Positions 17,720-28,499 of a DNA stretch of 50,506 nucleotides are shown here, one piece after another (the stretch's first letter is position 1; each line of letters starts with the position of its first letter). Where the stretch lies: positions 1-50,506 of the forward strand of contig NZ_PDZG01000036.1 in the NCBI RefSeq assembly GCF_002735645.1, read 5' to 3'. The notes beneath the pieces were generated by a model, which was given only the letters and a program-made list of their open reading frames with translations, was not told the DNA's origin and did not search any database. The position numbers and the translations under genes were made by a program. This stretch comes from Iodobacter sp. BJB302. Its GTDB lineage: Bacteria > Pseudomonadota > Gammaproteobacteria > Burkholderiales > Chitinibacteraceae.

Positions 17720-18916
17720 ATGACCGATTTGCAACTAGGATCGCTGATTGTGGGTGGCGTGATTGTCGCCACTGTCTATGCCTTCAATTGGTGGCAGGAA
17801 TATCGCTATCGTAAGCAGGCTTCAAAAGCATTTGCGCGTAATGAAAGCGATGCGCTTCTTGATGTGCCTAAAAACATGGTTCGAAGCGGTGAAGCTGCCC
17901 GCATGGAGCCCTCGCTGGAGCGGGCCGAGCCAATGGCTGATCGCTTTGAGCCACAATTTGCAGAGCCAGCGTTTGAAGAAGACGATTTGCCCGTGCAGCC
18001 CGCCCCTGCCGCATATGCAGAGCCCAGGGTTGCACCGCCTGCCCCCGCCCCGGCGCCGGCACCTGTGACTATTTTGCCGGAAGTCCCTGTTCAGCCCGCC
18101 GCGACAGTGGGCGACGATCATGATGCCCTCACTAGTAGCTTGCTTGATCCGGCGCTGGATTTTGTAGCAGAAATTCATGCAATCGAGCCCATTGCTGCGC
18201 TTGAGCTTCCCGTGTTCAGGGGCTCTAAGCGTGTACAGGTGATGGGGCTCTTGCAGGATCGCCGCTGGGAAGCCTGTGTGCCCGGCTCGCGTTCCCGCTA
18301 CAAAGAATTAAAGGTTGGCTTGCAGCTGGCTGATCGTCAGGGCGCATTAAGCTCTGAGCAGCTCAATGCGTTTTGTATGTCAGTGCAACAGTTTGCAGAT
18401 GAGCACGAGGCGGTTGTTACTTTTCCTCAGCGCTCGGCCAAGCTAAATGCTGCAGCGAATCTGGACGAGTTTTGTGCCGGGGTTGATGTGCTGATCGGCC
18501 TGAATGTCATGGCCGCCAGCCGTCCGTTTCCAATGGAGCGGGTTCGTTTGCTGGCAGAAAATGCAGGTTTGGTTCGCAGCCCTGAAGGTGCATTCCACTA
18601 CCGCAGTGATTCAGGCAAAACATTGTTTACATTGTCTAATCACGATCATTCGCCACTGGGAAATACATCTAACGGCTTAACTCTGCTGTTTGATGTGCCA
18701 AGGGTGGCAGGTGGCGTTTCAGTGTTTGATTACTTTGCCGAATTTGCCCAGCATCTGTCTGTTGCGCTTTCTGGTGAGCTGGTTGACGATAATGGCAAGC
18801 CTTTAACTGAGGCAAGCCTGGATAATATTCGTAAACAACTGGGCGTTTTGTACGCAAAAATGGACGACAGAGGTATTGCGCCAGGCTCGGTAGCGGCTTT
18901 GCGTTTGTTTGCCTGA
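17720..18916 (+). CDS. zipA: Cell division protein ZipA
   Basis: Membrane anchor for FtsZ at the division ring. In 398 residues: an N-terminal membrane helix (LGSLIVGGVIVATVYAFNWW, ~6-25), a charged/Pro-Ala linker (about 30-140, with [10 protein letters not shown]), and a C-terminal ZipA FtsZ-binding domain. The latter shows typical features such as GNTSNGLTLLFDVPRV and the end DDRGIAPGSVAALRLFA. Its position before ligA is the usual one in gammaproteobacteria and Neisseriales. The linker and domain are diverged from E. coli, so the name rests on the overall plan and context. Confidence 0.87.
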   Translation: MTDLQLGSLIVGGVIVATVYAFNWWQEYRYRKQASKAFARNESDALLDVPKNMVRSGEAARMEPSLERAEPMADRFEPQFAEPAFEEDDLPVQPAPAAYAEPRVAPPAPAPAPAPVTILPEVPVQPAATVGDDHDALTSSLLDPALDFVAEIHAIEPIAALELPVFRGSKRVQVMGLLQDRRWEACVPGSRSRYKELKVGLQLADRQGALSSEQLNAFCMSVQQFADEHEAVVTFPQRSAKLNAAANLDEFCAGVDVLIGLNVMAASRPFPMERVRLLAENAGLVRSPEGAFHYRSDSGKTLFTLSNHDHSPLGNTSNGLTLLFDVPRVAGGVSVFDYFAEFAQHLSVALSGELVDDNGKPLTEASLDNIRKQLGVLYAKMDDRGIAPGSVAALRLFA

Positions 18917-18950
18917 GTGCTGTTTGCTGTGTGGGTGAGAAGTTTTACAA

Positions 18951-18977
18951 CAATGCCGCTGCTTGTCAGCGGCATTG
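18951..18977 (+). terminator. Terminator-like hairpin after zipA
   Basis: A perfect 11-base stem, caatgccgctg / cagcggcattg, with a 5-base loop, 35 bases after the zipA stop. The following bases (ctactttt) include only a short T-run. Confidence 0.6.
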
Positions 18978-19041
18978 CTACTTTTAGCCATAAACAGGCA
19001 GTTTGTGCTGCATTTTTCGACTAGAGTGCCGATATGAGTCA

Positions 19042-19205
19042 AGCAGCCTGTCGGACTTAAGCGATCGTAGCGAGGGAAAGTCCGGTTTGAGACAGATTTT
19101 ATGCGTTTATGAGGCGAATAGCTGGCTATTCAACGAAAAAATGCGTGAAATATGGCCGAATCCGGCTATTCCGCAGTAGATTAGTCTTAAGTCCGGCAGG
19201 CTGCT
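19042..19205. repeat. MITE-like element with 20-base terminal inverted repeats
   Basis: The ends agcagcctgtcggacttaag (19042-19061) and cttaagtccggcaggctgct (19186-19205) are inverted repeats matching at 19 of 20 positions. The 124 bases between hold a further perfect hairpin (gaatagc-tg-gctattc near 19117-19132) and no gene. The right end lies 26 bases before the next start codon. A near-copy of the right end occurs at 45774-45793. A small non-autonomous transposon or REP-type repeat fits best; no target duplication was recognised. Confidence 0.6.
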
Positions 19206-19231
19206 GGCGCTTTTGTGCTGTCGGAGGGTGT

Positions 19232-19795
19232 ATGAAACACGCTCAAATAAGCTGTGCGATTGCCTGTGTAGTCCTGACATCCTGTGCTGCCCTTCTGCCC
19301 GATTCAGAGCAAATCAGCCGTACTCCCTGGCCCGATTATCAAACGGCAGAGCAGGCTTTTAAAAGTATGACGCTTGAAACCACCAGTCTGCAGCAATTGC
19401 ATGATATGGGTCTGGATCCGCTGAAAACACCCAATATTGTTGTGCTCAGCTATGCCGATCTAATGCGTCGTCTGGCTTTGAGCGGCGCGGGCGAGCCGCG
19501 ATTATTGGCGCCGCAAATTCAGGCCTGTATTGCCGCGCAAACCTCGTGCTTTGCTTATGAAATTGAGCAAAAAAGCATGACGAAAAAACGCTATGGCAAT
19601 TTTTGGGCGGATTTTTTAAATTTTGAACGCAAAACTATGATTTCCGGCTGGCATTTCGATGTGATCTACATTATTCAAAATGAGCGCCTAGTGTATAAAT
19701 TATGGAGTGGTACGCCCAGTATTGAGCAATTTGAACAAGAAAATACCCCGCTGGGGCCGTTTCAGGGAATGGGTATTTCGATTTTTACTCAATAA
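19232..19795 (+). CDS. Putative lipoprotein of unknown function
   Basis: A 187-residue protein with a lipoprotein signal (hydrophobic stretch then LTSC, lipobox Cys at about residue 18), so probably exported and lipid-anchored. The mature part contains FWADFLNFERKTMISGWHFD, seen in a family of small uncharacterised lipoproteins as I remember it, and no catalytic motif. The ATG at 19232 follows a GGAGGG site; the frame is open further up, but that part lies in the inverted-repeat element. It sits alone between zipA and ligA. Confidence 0.75.
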   Translation: MKHAQISCAIACVVLTSCAALLPDSEQISRTPWPDYQTAEQAFKSMTLETTSLQQLHDMGLDPLKTPNIVVLSYADLMRRLALSGAGEPRLLAPQIQACIAAQTSCFAYEIEQKSMTKKRYGNFWADFLNFERKTMISGWHFDVIYIIQNERLVYKLWSGTPSIEQFEQENTPLGPFQGMGISIFTQ

Positions 19796-19824
19796 TTGTG
19801 GTGATTTGCTTCTGATCCTGATTA

Positions 19825-19855
19825 TGCAGAGGCGCAGATTGCTTGTGCCTCTGCA
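19825..19855 (+). other. Hairpin downstream of the lipoprotein gene
   Basis: A 9-base perfect stem (tgcagaggc / gcctctgca) with a 13-base loop; no T-run follows, so its role as terminator is uncertain. Confidence 0.35.
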
Positions 19856-19936
19856 ATTAGCAATATAATGCTGCTATGCGTCCTGAAAAATGAACTCAAG
19901 CTTCTGTTTATTCATTCAAGCTTAATCCCGCCTTAA

Positions 19937-22363
<2,427 letters not shown>

Positions 22364-22415
22364 GGTTTGTTTATAATATTAAACATTCGTGAATACCATC
22401 TTTTTAGTTGACGTG

Positions 22416-22437
22416 AATGTTTATTTATATAAACATT
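22416..22437. promoter_or_regulatory. Palindromic operator candidate upstream of the Cro-HTH/galU frame
   Basis: A perfect palindrome, aatgttta - 6 bases - taaacatt, lies 5 bases before the ATG at 22443. A third half-site, aaacatt, is at 22381-22387, and a TTGACG (-35-like) at 22408-22413. The small Cro-type protein encoded directly after it is the obvious candidate binder, so autoregulation is inferred. Confidence 0.5.
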
Positions 22438-22442
22438 GCGGC

Positions 22443-22622
22443 ATGCAAAAGTCTGAAGCAATCAAACTCTTTGGCACCCAAACCCGCCTTGCTGATGCAC
22501 TCGGGCTTGGGCGTTCTGCCGTATCCCAGTGGCCCGATCCGCTTTTGCAGCGCCAGGCCGATCAGGTACTGGGGGCTGCTCTTCGATTAGGCTTACTCTC
22601 TACTTCATATCAGGATTCTCAA
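22443..22622 (+). CDS. Cro-type helix-turn-helix module, in frame with galU
   Basis: Sixty codons beginning [20 protein letters not shown] read as a Cro/YdaS-like DNA-binding domain: the helix-turn-helix is [15 protein letters not shown], followed by the usual short tail around [12 protein letters not shown]. Such proteins are normally free-standing, 60-80 residues long. Here there is no stop codon: the frame continues straight into GalU at 22623. The product may be an HTH-GalU fusion of 349 residues, or the HTH start and the GalU start may both be used. The ribosome site before 22443 is weak, and a GTG further up at 22389 is also in frame. Confidence 0.6.
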
Positions 22623-23492
22623 ATGCAAAAAGTACGCAAGGCCGTATTCCCCGTTGCGGGCATGGGCACCCGTTTTCTGCCTGCTACCAAAGCCAGCCCA
22701 AAAGAAATGATGCCGGTAGTGGATAAGCCGCTGATTCAGTATGCGGTAGAAGAAGCACTGGCAGCAGGCATTACTGAAATGATCTTTATTACTGGCCGTA
22801 ATAAACGCAGCATCGAAGATCACTTTGATAAAGCCTACGAATTAGAAGCCGAGCTGGAAGCAAAAAACAAACAGGCGCTGCTGGAAATCCTGCGTGGCAT
22901 TATTCCCAAGTCAGTCAGCTGCATCTATATCCGCCAGCCAGAAGCGCTGGGCCTGGGTCACGCCGTACTCTGCGCCAAGCCTGTCGTTGGCGATGAGCCG
23001 TTTGCCGTGATTCTGGCTGACGACTTAATCGATGGCGGTGCAACCAGCGAAATGAAACGTATGGTTGATGTGTTCAGCGATACTCACTGCTCCATCCTTG
23101 GTGTTGAGCAAGTGCCGCAGCAAGATACCGGCTCTTACGGCATTGTTGAAGTACAAGATGGTAATAACCGCTTAAAAATCACCAATATCGTTGAAAAACC
23201 AAAGCCAGAAGAAGCACCGTCTAATCTGGCTGTGGTTGGCCGCTATATCTTAACGCCACGTATTTTTCACCATCTGCAGCATGTGCAGCCAGGTAAGGGT
23301 GGTGAAATCCAGCTTACTGATGGCATCTTTGCCCTGATGCAAGAACAGCACATTCTTGCACATAAGATTGTAGGCACCCGCTACGATTGCGGCTCTAAGC
23401 TGGGCTACCTGAAAGCCACTATGGCTTATGGCATGAAGCACAGCGAAGTCGGTGAAGAGTTTTCGGCTTACGTGAAGGGTCTAGAGGCTTAA
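22623..23492 (+). CDS. galU: UTP--glucose-1-phosphate uridylyltransferase GalU
   Basis: Makes UDP-glucose from UTP and glucose-1-phosphate, feeding LPS, exopolysaccharide and galactose pathways. The nucleotide-binding motif [21 protein letters not shown] begins at residue 7; also typical are [34 protein letters not shown] and [11 protein letters not shown]. Counted from the ATG at 22623 it is 289 residues, the normal family length, with a CAGGAT ribosome site. The frame continues upstream into a Cro-type HTH. It stands directly before a sugar-modification cluster but is separated from it by a strong terminator. Confidence 0.93.
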   Translation: MQKVRKAVFPVAGMGTRFLPATKASPKEMMPVVDKPLIQYAVEEALAAGITEMIFITGRNKRSIEDHFDKAYELEAELEAKNKQALLEILRGIIPKSVSCIYIRQPEALGLGHAVLCAKPVVGDEPFAVILADDLIDGGATSEMKRMVDVFSDTHCSILGVEQVPQQDTGSYGIVEVQDGNNRLKITNIVEKPKPEEAPSNLAVVGRYILTPRIFHHLQHVQPGKGGEIQLTDGIFALMQEQHILAHKIVGTRYDCGSKLGYLKATMAYGMKHSEVGEEFSAYVKGLEA

Positions 23493-23513
23493 GTGCTTTT
23501 TCTATAAGCTTGC

Positions 23514-23549
23514 AAAAAAGGCGGCACCTCTGGTGCCGCCTTTTTTTTT
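23514..23549 (+). terminator. Rho-independent terminator of galU
   Basis: A nine-base GC-rich stem, ggcggcacc / ggtgccgcc, with a 3-base loop (tct), flanked by A6 and a run of nine T. Confidence 0.93.
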
Positions 23550-23617
23550 GCTCTATGATGCTTAAAGAAATTTAAAGAATTAAATCTAAAATAACTCTTT
23601 TGCCTCTGAAGGGTTTT

Positions 23618-24331
23618 ATGTGTATCCCTGAAAAAAAAATTGTAATCGTTCAGTCAAATTATATTCCATGGAAAGGATATTTTGATTTAATTCGTCAGTC
23701 CGATGTTTTTGTTTTATATGATGATATGCAATATACCCGGCGTGATTGGCGCAACCGCAATCTGATTAAAACCGCTCAGGGTTTACAGTGGTTAACCATC
23801 CCCGTTAAGGTGAAAGGCAAATACGAGCAGCGAATTGATGAAACAGAAGTCAGCGAGCATAGCTGGGCTGAATCTCACTGGAAATCGATTAATAACAGCT
23901 ATCGCCGCGCGCCATTTTTTGCTGAATATGCACCCGGAATTCAATCCCTTTATGAAGATGCATCGCATCTGCATATGCTTTCAGAGATTAATTATTTATT
24001 TTTAAAGCGACTTTGCCAGTTGCTGGGCATTGATACACCTATTATGTGGTCTGCTCAGTTTCCGAAAGTGGCGGGCAGAACAGAAAATCTCGTTCATTTA
24101 TGCAAGTCATTTCATGCAACAGATTATATCTCAGGGCCATCTGCTTCAAATTATATTGATATTGATCAATTTGAGAAGGCAAATATTCGTCTGCAATATA
24201 TGACATATGATCATTACCCTGAGTATCCTCAGTTATATGGTGATTTTGTACATGGCGTCAGTATTTTAGATTTGTTGTTTAATTGCGGTGAGGGTGCGGC
24301 GCAATTTTTAATCCAAAGTGAGCCAGTATGA
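23618..24331 (+). CDS. WbqC-like family protein
   Basis: A 237-residue protein with the WbqC family start IVIVQSNYIPWKGYFDLI and the motif DDMQYTRRDWRNRN. Family members occur in O-antigen and flagellin-sugar clusters and are suspected, not proven, to act in acyl or aminoacyl transfer onto amino sugars. The ATG at 23618 follows GAAGGG; an ATG six codons earlier is open but lacks a site. It is the first gene of the glycan cluster, and its stop overlaps the next start (ATGA). Confidence 0.85.
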   Translation: MCIPEKKIVIVQSNYIPWKGYFDLIRQSDVFVLYDDMQYTRRDWRNRNLIKTAQGLQWLTIPVKVKGKYEQRIDETEVSEHSWAESHWKSINNSYRRAPFFAEYAPGIQSLYEDASHLHMLSEINYLFLKRLCQLLGIDTPIMWSAQFPKVAGRTENLVHLCKSFHATDYISGPSASNYIDIDQFEKANIRLQYMTYDHYPEYPQLYGDFVHGVSILDLLFNCGEGAAQFLIQSEPV

Positions 24332-24951
24332 GCGACGAAATAAAAACCAGAGTGGCGCAATATTACAGCCAGCGCGCTCAAACTTTTGGCGCTACACCGG
24401 CAGGAGTGGATTGGAATAGCGAGGCATCACAACGATTGCGCTTTAAGCAGCTTTTGCAGATTACGGCCAATCAGCCATATAGCCTGAATGATATGGGATG
24501 TGGCTACGGTGCACTGCTTGAATACCTGCGTGCGGAAGGGGCAGATGCGGATTATCTTGGTTATGATCTCTCCTCTGAAATGATTTCTAATGCTAAAGCA
24601 AAATTTGCCGATAAGACGGGTGTGACGTTTCTTTGTGCGGATCAGGCCGGGCGGCAGGCTGATTATGCAGTGGCAAGTGGCCTGCTGAGCGTTAAGCAGG
24701 ATGTTGCCGTGCAGGATTGGGAAGTGTTTGTATTTAATATGGTTAATCAGCTTAATCAGGAAAGCCGCCTGGGTTTTTCATTTAATTGCCTGACGCTTTA
24801 TTCAGATCAGGAAAAAATGAAGCCTCATTTATATTATGGTGATCCATGCCGCTTTTTTGATTACTGCAAAAGAAATTTTTCCAGAAATGTGGCTTTACTG
24901 CATGATTATGATCTTTATGAATTTACCATTCTGGTCAGGAAAGGGGGCTAG
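24328..24951 (+). CDS. Class I SAM-dependent methyltransferase (cluster gene 2)
   Basis: A 207-residue methyltransferase. The SAM-binding motif I is NDMGCGYGALLEYL (~52-65), followed by an acidic motif II DYLGYDLSSEMI. Its order in the cluster suggests it modifies the sugar built here, for example by O- or N-methylation, but the target cannot be read. It overlaps the WbqC-like gene by 4 bases and ends 2 bases before the acyltransferase gene. Confidence 0.82.
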   Translation: MSDEIKTRVAQYYSQRAQTFGATPAGVDWNSEASQRLRFKQLLQITANQPYSLNDMGCGYGALLEYLRAEGADADYLGYDLSSEMISNAKAKFADKTGVTFLCADQAGRQADYAVASGLLSVKQDVAVQDWEVFVFNMVNQLNQESRLGFSFNCLTLYSDQEKMKPHLYYGDPCRFFDYCKRNFSRNVALLHDYDLYEFTILVRKGG

Positions 24952-24953
24952 CA

Positions 24954-25625
24954 ATGAAGCGCAATCTGGTTTTATTTGGCGATGGCTTGTTTGCAGATAT
25001 TGCATATGAGTATTTTACGCACGATTCGGATTACCAGGTCGTGGCTTTTTGTGTCGATCGCCCTTATCTGCAATGCGAGCAGAAATTTGGTCTGCCTGTG
25101 TTTGCCACGGATGAAATTGCTGAAAAATTTAATCCGGCAGAGCACAGCTTTTACGCCGCCATCACCTATGGGCAGCTTAACCGGGTCAGAGAGCGTTTTT
25201 TTAATCAGGCAAAAAAAATGGGCTATACCCCGGCCAGCTATATCAGCTCGCGGGCATTTGTCTGGCGAAATGTTGAATTAGGCGAGCATTGCTTTATTTT
25301 TGAAGACAACACTGTGCAACCCTTTGTAAAGCTTGGCGATAATGTGGTGCTCTGGAGTGGAAACCACATTGGTCATCATTCTGAAATTGGCAGCCATGTG
25401 TTTATTGCTTCGCATGCAGTTATTTCAGGTTGTTGTCATATTGGTGATCATCAATTTATCGGCGTGAATGCCACGCTGTCTAATAATTTAACCATTGCAG
25501 ATGATTGCATGATTGGTGCAGCGGCATTAGTCACCCGAAATATGGAAGAAGATGGCTTTGCCAAAGGCGCACGCTCAGAAGTAAGTGCAGGCGCGCGGCG
25601 GTTTTTCAAGGTTGTGACTGAATGA
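24954..25625 (+). CDS. NeuD/PglD-type sugar O/N-acyltransferase
   Basis: A 223-residue protein of the left-handed beta-helix class. The N-terminal part starts MKRNLVLFGDGLFADIAYEY, a Rossmann-like sugar-nucleotide site as in PglD and NeuD. From about residue 95 hexapeptide repeats follow (VELGEHCFIFEDNTVQPFVK, LGDNVVLWSGNHIGHHSEIG, IADDCMIGAAALVTRN). The GHHSEIG His pair is where the catalytic His of these enzymes lies. It likely acylates the 4-amino group made by the aminotransferase downstream; that is inference. Stop overlaps the next start (ATGA). Confidence 0.85.
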   Translation: MKRNLVLFGDGLFADIAYEYFTHDSDYQVVAFCVDRPYLQCEQKFGLPVFATDEIAEKFNPAEHSFYAAITYGQLNRVRERFFNQAKKMGYTPASYISSRAFVWRNVELGEHCFIFEDNTVQPFVKLGDNVVLWSGNHIGHHSEIGSHVFIASHAVISGCCHIGDHQFIGVNATLSNNLTIADDCMIGAAALVTRNMEEDGFAKGARSEVSAGARRFFKVVTE

Positions 25626-26542
25626 CTAAGCAAGTATGGCAAAGAATAGGACGCTTGTTTGAGCCCAATCAGCAAAGGGATTGGCTGCATAGCCATGCGG
25701 CAAATCCAATGCCATTAGTGCTTGCCGATGGGCGCGTCCGTATTTATTTTAATTACCGTAATACACAAAATTGCGCAGGCGTGGCATGGCTGGATTGGCA
25801 GCCTGATGAAGAAGGGCTGGGTAAGATTATTGCCATAGCAGAAACTCCTGTTTTATTGCCTGGGGAAGCAGGTAGCTATGATGACAGCGGAATATCTTTG
25901 GGCTGTATTACACCGGTTAACCATGAATTGTGGCTCTATTATATTGGCTGGAATTTAGCAGTTACCGTGCCATGGCGTAATAGCATTGGTATTGCTACAG
26001 GCACTTTGGATGGTGTTTTTAAACGTCCTAAACTTGCCCCTGTTCTTGACCGCCATGAGCATGATCCCTATTCATTGTCTTATCCCTGGGTATTGCGTGA
26101 TGCAAATCAAAAATGGCATATGTGGTATGGCTCTACGCTGACCTGGGGTGTTAATCAGGGTGGAATGCAGCACGTTTTAAAATATGCCAGCTCAGCAGAT
26201 GGTCAGTTATGGCAAAGAGAAGGTGTGGTTTGTTTGGATTTATTGCCTGGCGAAATTGCGCTGACACGTCCTTGTGTTTGTCATGATGGCCATATCTGGC
26301 GCATGTGGTATTCAATTCGCACTGTTACTCAATATTCAATTGGTTATGCAGAATCAGATGATGGCATTCACTGGCAAAGACATGATGAATATTTCAGCTG
26401 GCAGGGAAATGCTGAAGAATGGGAATCGTTTGAGCAAACCTATCCCTGCGTGTTTCAGTATGGTAAAGAGTGGTACATGATTTATAACGGCAATCACTAT
26501 GGTGCCACAGGCTTTGGTTTAGCAAAGCTGGTGCTTGCTTAG
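25622..26542 (+). CDS. Five-bladed beta-propeller protein, glycosidase-like (GH43/GH32 fold)
   Basis: A 306-residue protein with repeated blade motifs ending in WYG/MWYS (WHMWYGST, WRMWYSIRT, WYMIYNGNH) and typical intervening YASSADG and YAESDDG turns. These are seen in the beta-propeller glycosidase/phosphorylase clans. A signal peptide is not present, so it acts in the cytoplasm, which does not fit a degradative glycosidase; it may be a sugar transferase or isomerase in this cluster. Function is unknown. It is translationally coupled to the acyltransferase gene. Confidence 0.65.
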   Translation: MTKQVWQRIGRLFEPNQQRDWLHSHAANPMPLVLADGRVRIYFNYRNTQNCAGVAWLDWQPDEEGLGKIIAIAETPVLLPGEAGSYDDSGISLGCITPVNHELWLYYIGWNLAVTVPWRNSIGIATGTLDGVFKRPKLAPVLDRHEHDPYSLSYPWVLRDANQKWHMWYGSTLTWGVNQGGMQHVLKYASSADGQLWQREGVVCLDLLPGEIALTRPCVCHDGHIWRMWYSIRTVTQYSIGYAESDDGIHWQRHDEYFSWQGNAEEWESFEQTYPCVFQYGKEWYMIYNGNHYGATGFGLAKLVLA

Positions 26543-26568
26543 CATATTCAGCAAATGAGATATCATCA

Positions 26569-27378
26569 ATGATGGCAAAAAATAATATTCCAGAGGCATC
26601 GTACGGCATTCTTATTCAGAATCAAACTGATTCCGTGATTGATGAGGTCGTTGAGCAGATCAGAATGCTTGGCTATGGCGTGATTGATTCTGGTTATTCT
26701 TCTTCAGAGTTAAAAAAATTCTCTGAAGTGTTTAACCATACCCGTGCTGAATATATTAAAAACCAGGGTGAGGAAAAACTGAGGGCTGCCAATGAGTACA
26801 ATACGATTCGGGCACCTCTGACTCATGGTGATGAAGCGTTTCTCCGGCTGGCGCTGAATAAAAACCTATTACCCGTAATTAAAAAACTAATTATGGGGAA
26901 GTTTATTCTGAATCAGCAGAATGGAGTCATTAATCCGCCGGGGGAAACTTATAATCAAGCTGCGTGGCACAGGGATATTCCTTATCAGCATTTTGTATCT
27001 TCCATGCCGGTTGCCATTAATGCCCTGTTTTGTGTTGATGATTTTACTTATGAAAATGGATCCACCTTTTTATTACCGGCATCACATAAGACAGAGGCTT
27101 TCCCTTCTGCACATTTTATTAAAAATAATGCTGTGCAAATTGAAGCAAAGGCAGGCTCTTTTATTATTCTGGATTGTATGGTGTTTCATTCGGGCGGGTT
27201 TAATAGCACAGGCTCAGAGCGCAGGGCGGTGAACCATTTATATAATATTCCATTTTTTAAGCAGCAAATCAATATTCCCAGGATTATGCCTGATGTTTCT
27301 CTGACGGATGAGGAAAAAGAAATTTTAGGGTTTACATTTCAGGAATTTAATTCTGTATCTGAATATTTATCTCGCTGA
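26569..27378 (+). CDS. Phytanoyl-CoA dioxygenase (PhyH)-like Fe(II)/2-oxoglutarate oxygenase
   Basis: A 269-residue oxygenase. Metal ligands are His and Asp in AWHRDIPYQHF (about residues 133 and 135) and a distal His in VFHSGGFN (about 207), with an Arg in GSERRAVNHL for 2-oxoglutarate. Between them lie ALFCVDDFTYENGSTFLLPASH, the classic PhyH strand. In sugar clusters such enzymes hydroxylate or desaturate a sugar or its acyl group; here the substrate is unknown. Codon use is clearly AT-rich, like the next gene. Confidence 0.82.
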   Translation: MMAKNNIPEASYGILIQNQTDSVIDEVVEQIRMLGYGVIDSGYSSSELKKFSEVFNHTRAEYIKNQGEEKLRAANEYNTIRAPLTHGDEAFLRLALNKNLLPVIKKLIMGKFILNQQNGVINPPGETYNQAAWHRDIPYQHFVSSMPVAINALFCVDDFTYENGSTFLLPASHKTEAFPSAHFIKNNAVQIEAKAGSFIILDCMVFHSGGFNSTGSERRAVNHLYNIPFFKQQINIPRIMPDVSLTDEEKEILGFTFQEFNSVSEYLSR

Positions 27379-27413
27379 GAGCACCAGCGACTGTTTGCTA
27401 TAAAGGGGTATTT

Positions 27414-28424
27414 ATGTCTATGAGTCAATATTGCTGTCCATTATCAAAAGAAAAATTATTTTTTTCTGATTCTGGTTTAAGCAGCTTGCAGGGGGTCTGC
27501 TACCCATTTCTTAATGCAGATATGATTAATAAAATTCCGGTATTTATTGATGAAAATCTATTGTCAGGCGGAGATAAAATATCTCAGGTAATGTACAGCA
27601 GAGATAATTCTGAGCAAGCCTATGATAATTTTCTTTCGTGGTTGTTTGAAACATTTAATGTTGATGAGTCAATGTTCAGAAGCACATTGCTTGATAAATT
27701 AAATTTAAAAAAAGGTGATCGGGTATTGATCACCGGCTGCGGTTTGGGTAATGATATTTTGAGCGTGCTGCCTAAAGTGGGCACTGGTGGGGAGGTTTAT
27801 GCCCAGGATATCTCTGATTTAATGGTTGCAGCAACAGCCCGGATATTAAAAAATATTGTTTCAGATGAAATTAATCTGAAAAATATTTATCTGAGTGTTT
27901 CTAATGCGTCCATGCTGCCCTTTGAGGATGATTATTTTGATGCAGCATATCATTTTGGAGGCATCAATTTATTTTCTGATATGAAAATGGCCATTAGTGA
28001 AATGTCTCGTGTGGTGAAAGTGGGCGGCAGGGTTGTATTGGGGGATGAAGGGATTGCGCCGTGGCTGAAAGAGCATGAGTATGGAAAAATGGCTGTTTGC
28101 AATAATAAGTTGTGGGCTTTAGAGCCGCCACTGGCATTGCTTCCGGAAACAGCATCCGATGTTCATTTAAGCTGGGTATTGGGAAATTGTTTTTATATTA
28201 TTGATTTTACAGTTGCGTCCTCAATGCCTTATATGAATATTGATGTACCTCATCAGGGTGTGCGGGGTGGAAGTATCAGAAAAAGATACTATGGCCAGTT
28301 AGAGGGGGTTGATCCCGTGCTTAAGCAGAAAATAGCTGAAGCAGCTGCTTCTGCGGGGGTAAGTGCAAGCGCATGGCTGGAAAAAGCGATTGAGAATTCA
28401 CTTATTAAAAACGAAAAAAAATAA
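27414..28424 (+). CDS. SAM-dependent methyltransferase with C-terminal ribbon-helix-helix-like segment
   Basis: A 336-residue protein. The N-terminus has a CCPLSKEKL pair resembling a degraded zinc ribbon, then SAM motif I VLITGCGLGNDILSVLP (~103-119), an acidic loop YAQDISDLM, and motif LPFEDDYFDAAYHFGGINLF with the post-motif EMSRVVKVGGRVVLGDEG. The last 40 residues, DPVLKQKIAEAAASAGVSAS plus AWLEKAIENSL, read as the helix-turn-helix core of HicB/Arc-like ribbon-helix-helix proteins, an unusual tail for a methyltransferase. It has no overlap with neighbours (35-base gap before, 75-base gap after). Confidence 0.78.
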   Translation: MSMSQYCCPLSKEKLFFSDSGLSSLQGVCYPFLNADMINKIPVFIDENLLSGGDKISQVMYSRDNSEQAYDNFLSWLFETFNVDESMFRSTLLDKLNLKKGDRVLITGCGLGNDILSVLPKVGTGGEVYAQDISDLMVAATARILKNIVSDEINLKNIYLSVSNASMLPFEDDYFDAAYHFGGINLFSDMKMAISEMSRVVKVGGRVVLGDEGIAPWLKEHEYGKMAVCNNKLWALEPPLALLPETASDVHLSWVLGNCFYIIDFTVASSMPYMNIDVPHQGVRGGSIRKRYYGQLEGVDPVLKQKIAEAAASAGVSASAWLEKAIENSLIKNEKK

Positions 28425-28499
28425 TGAACAATATTTGAGCTGAATTTCTCATCGCTTAATGGCTTGTGATAAATGGTGTAACCATATTAGGGTGTTGCT

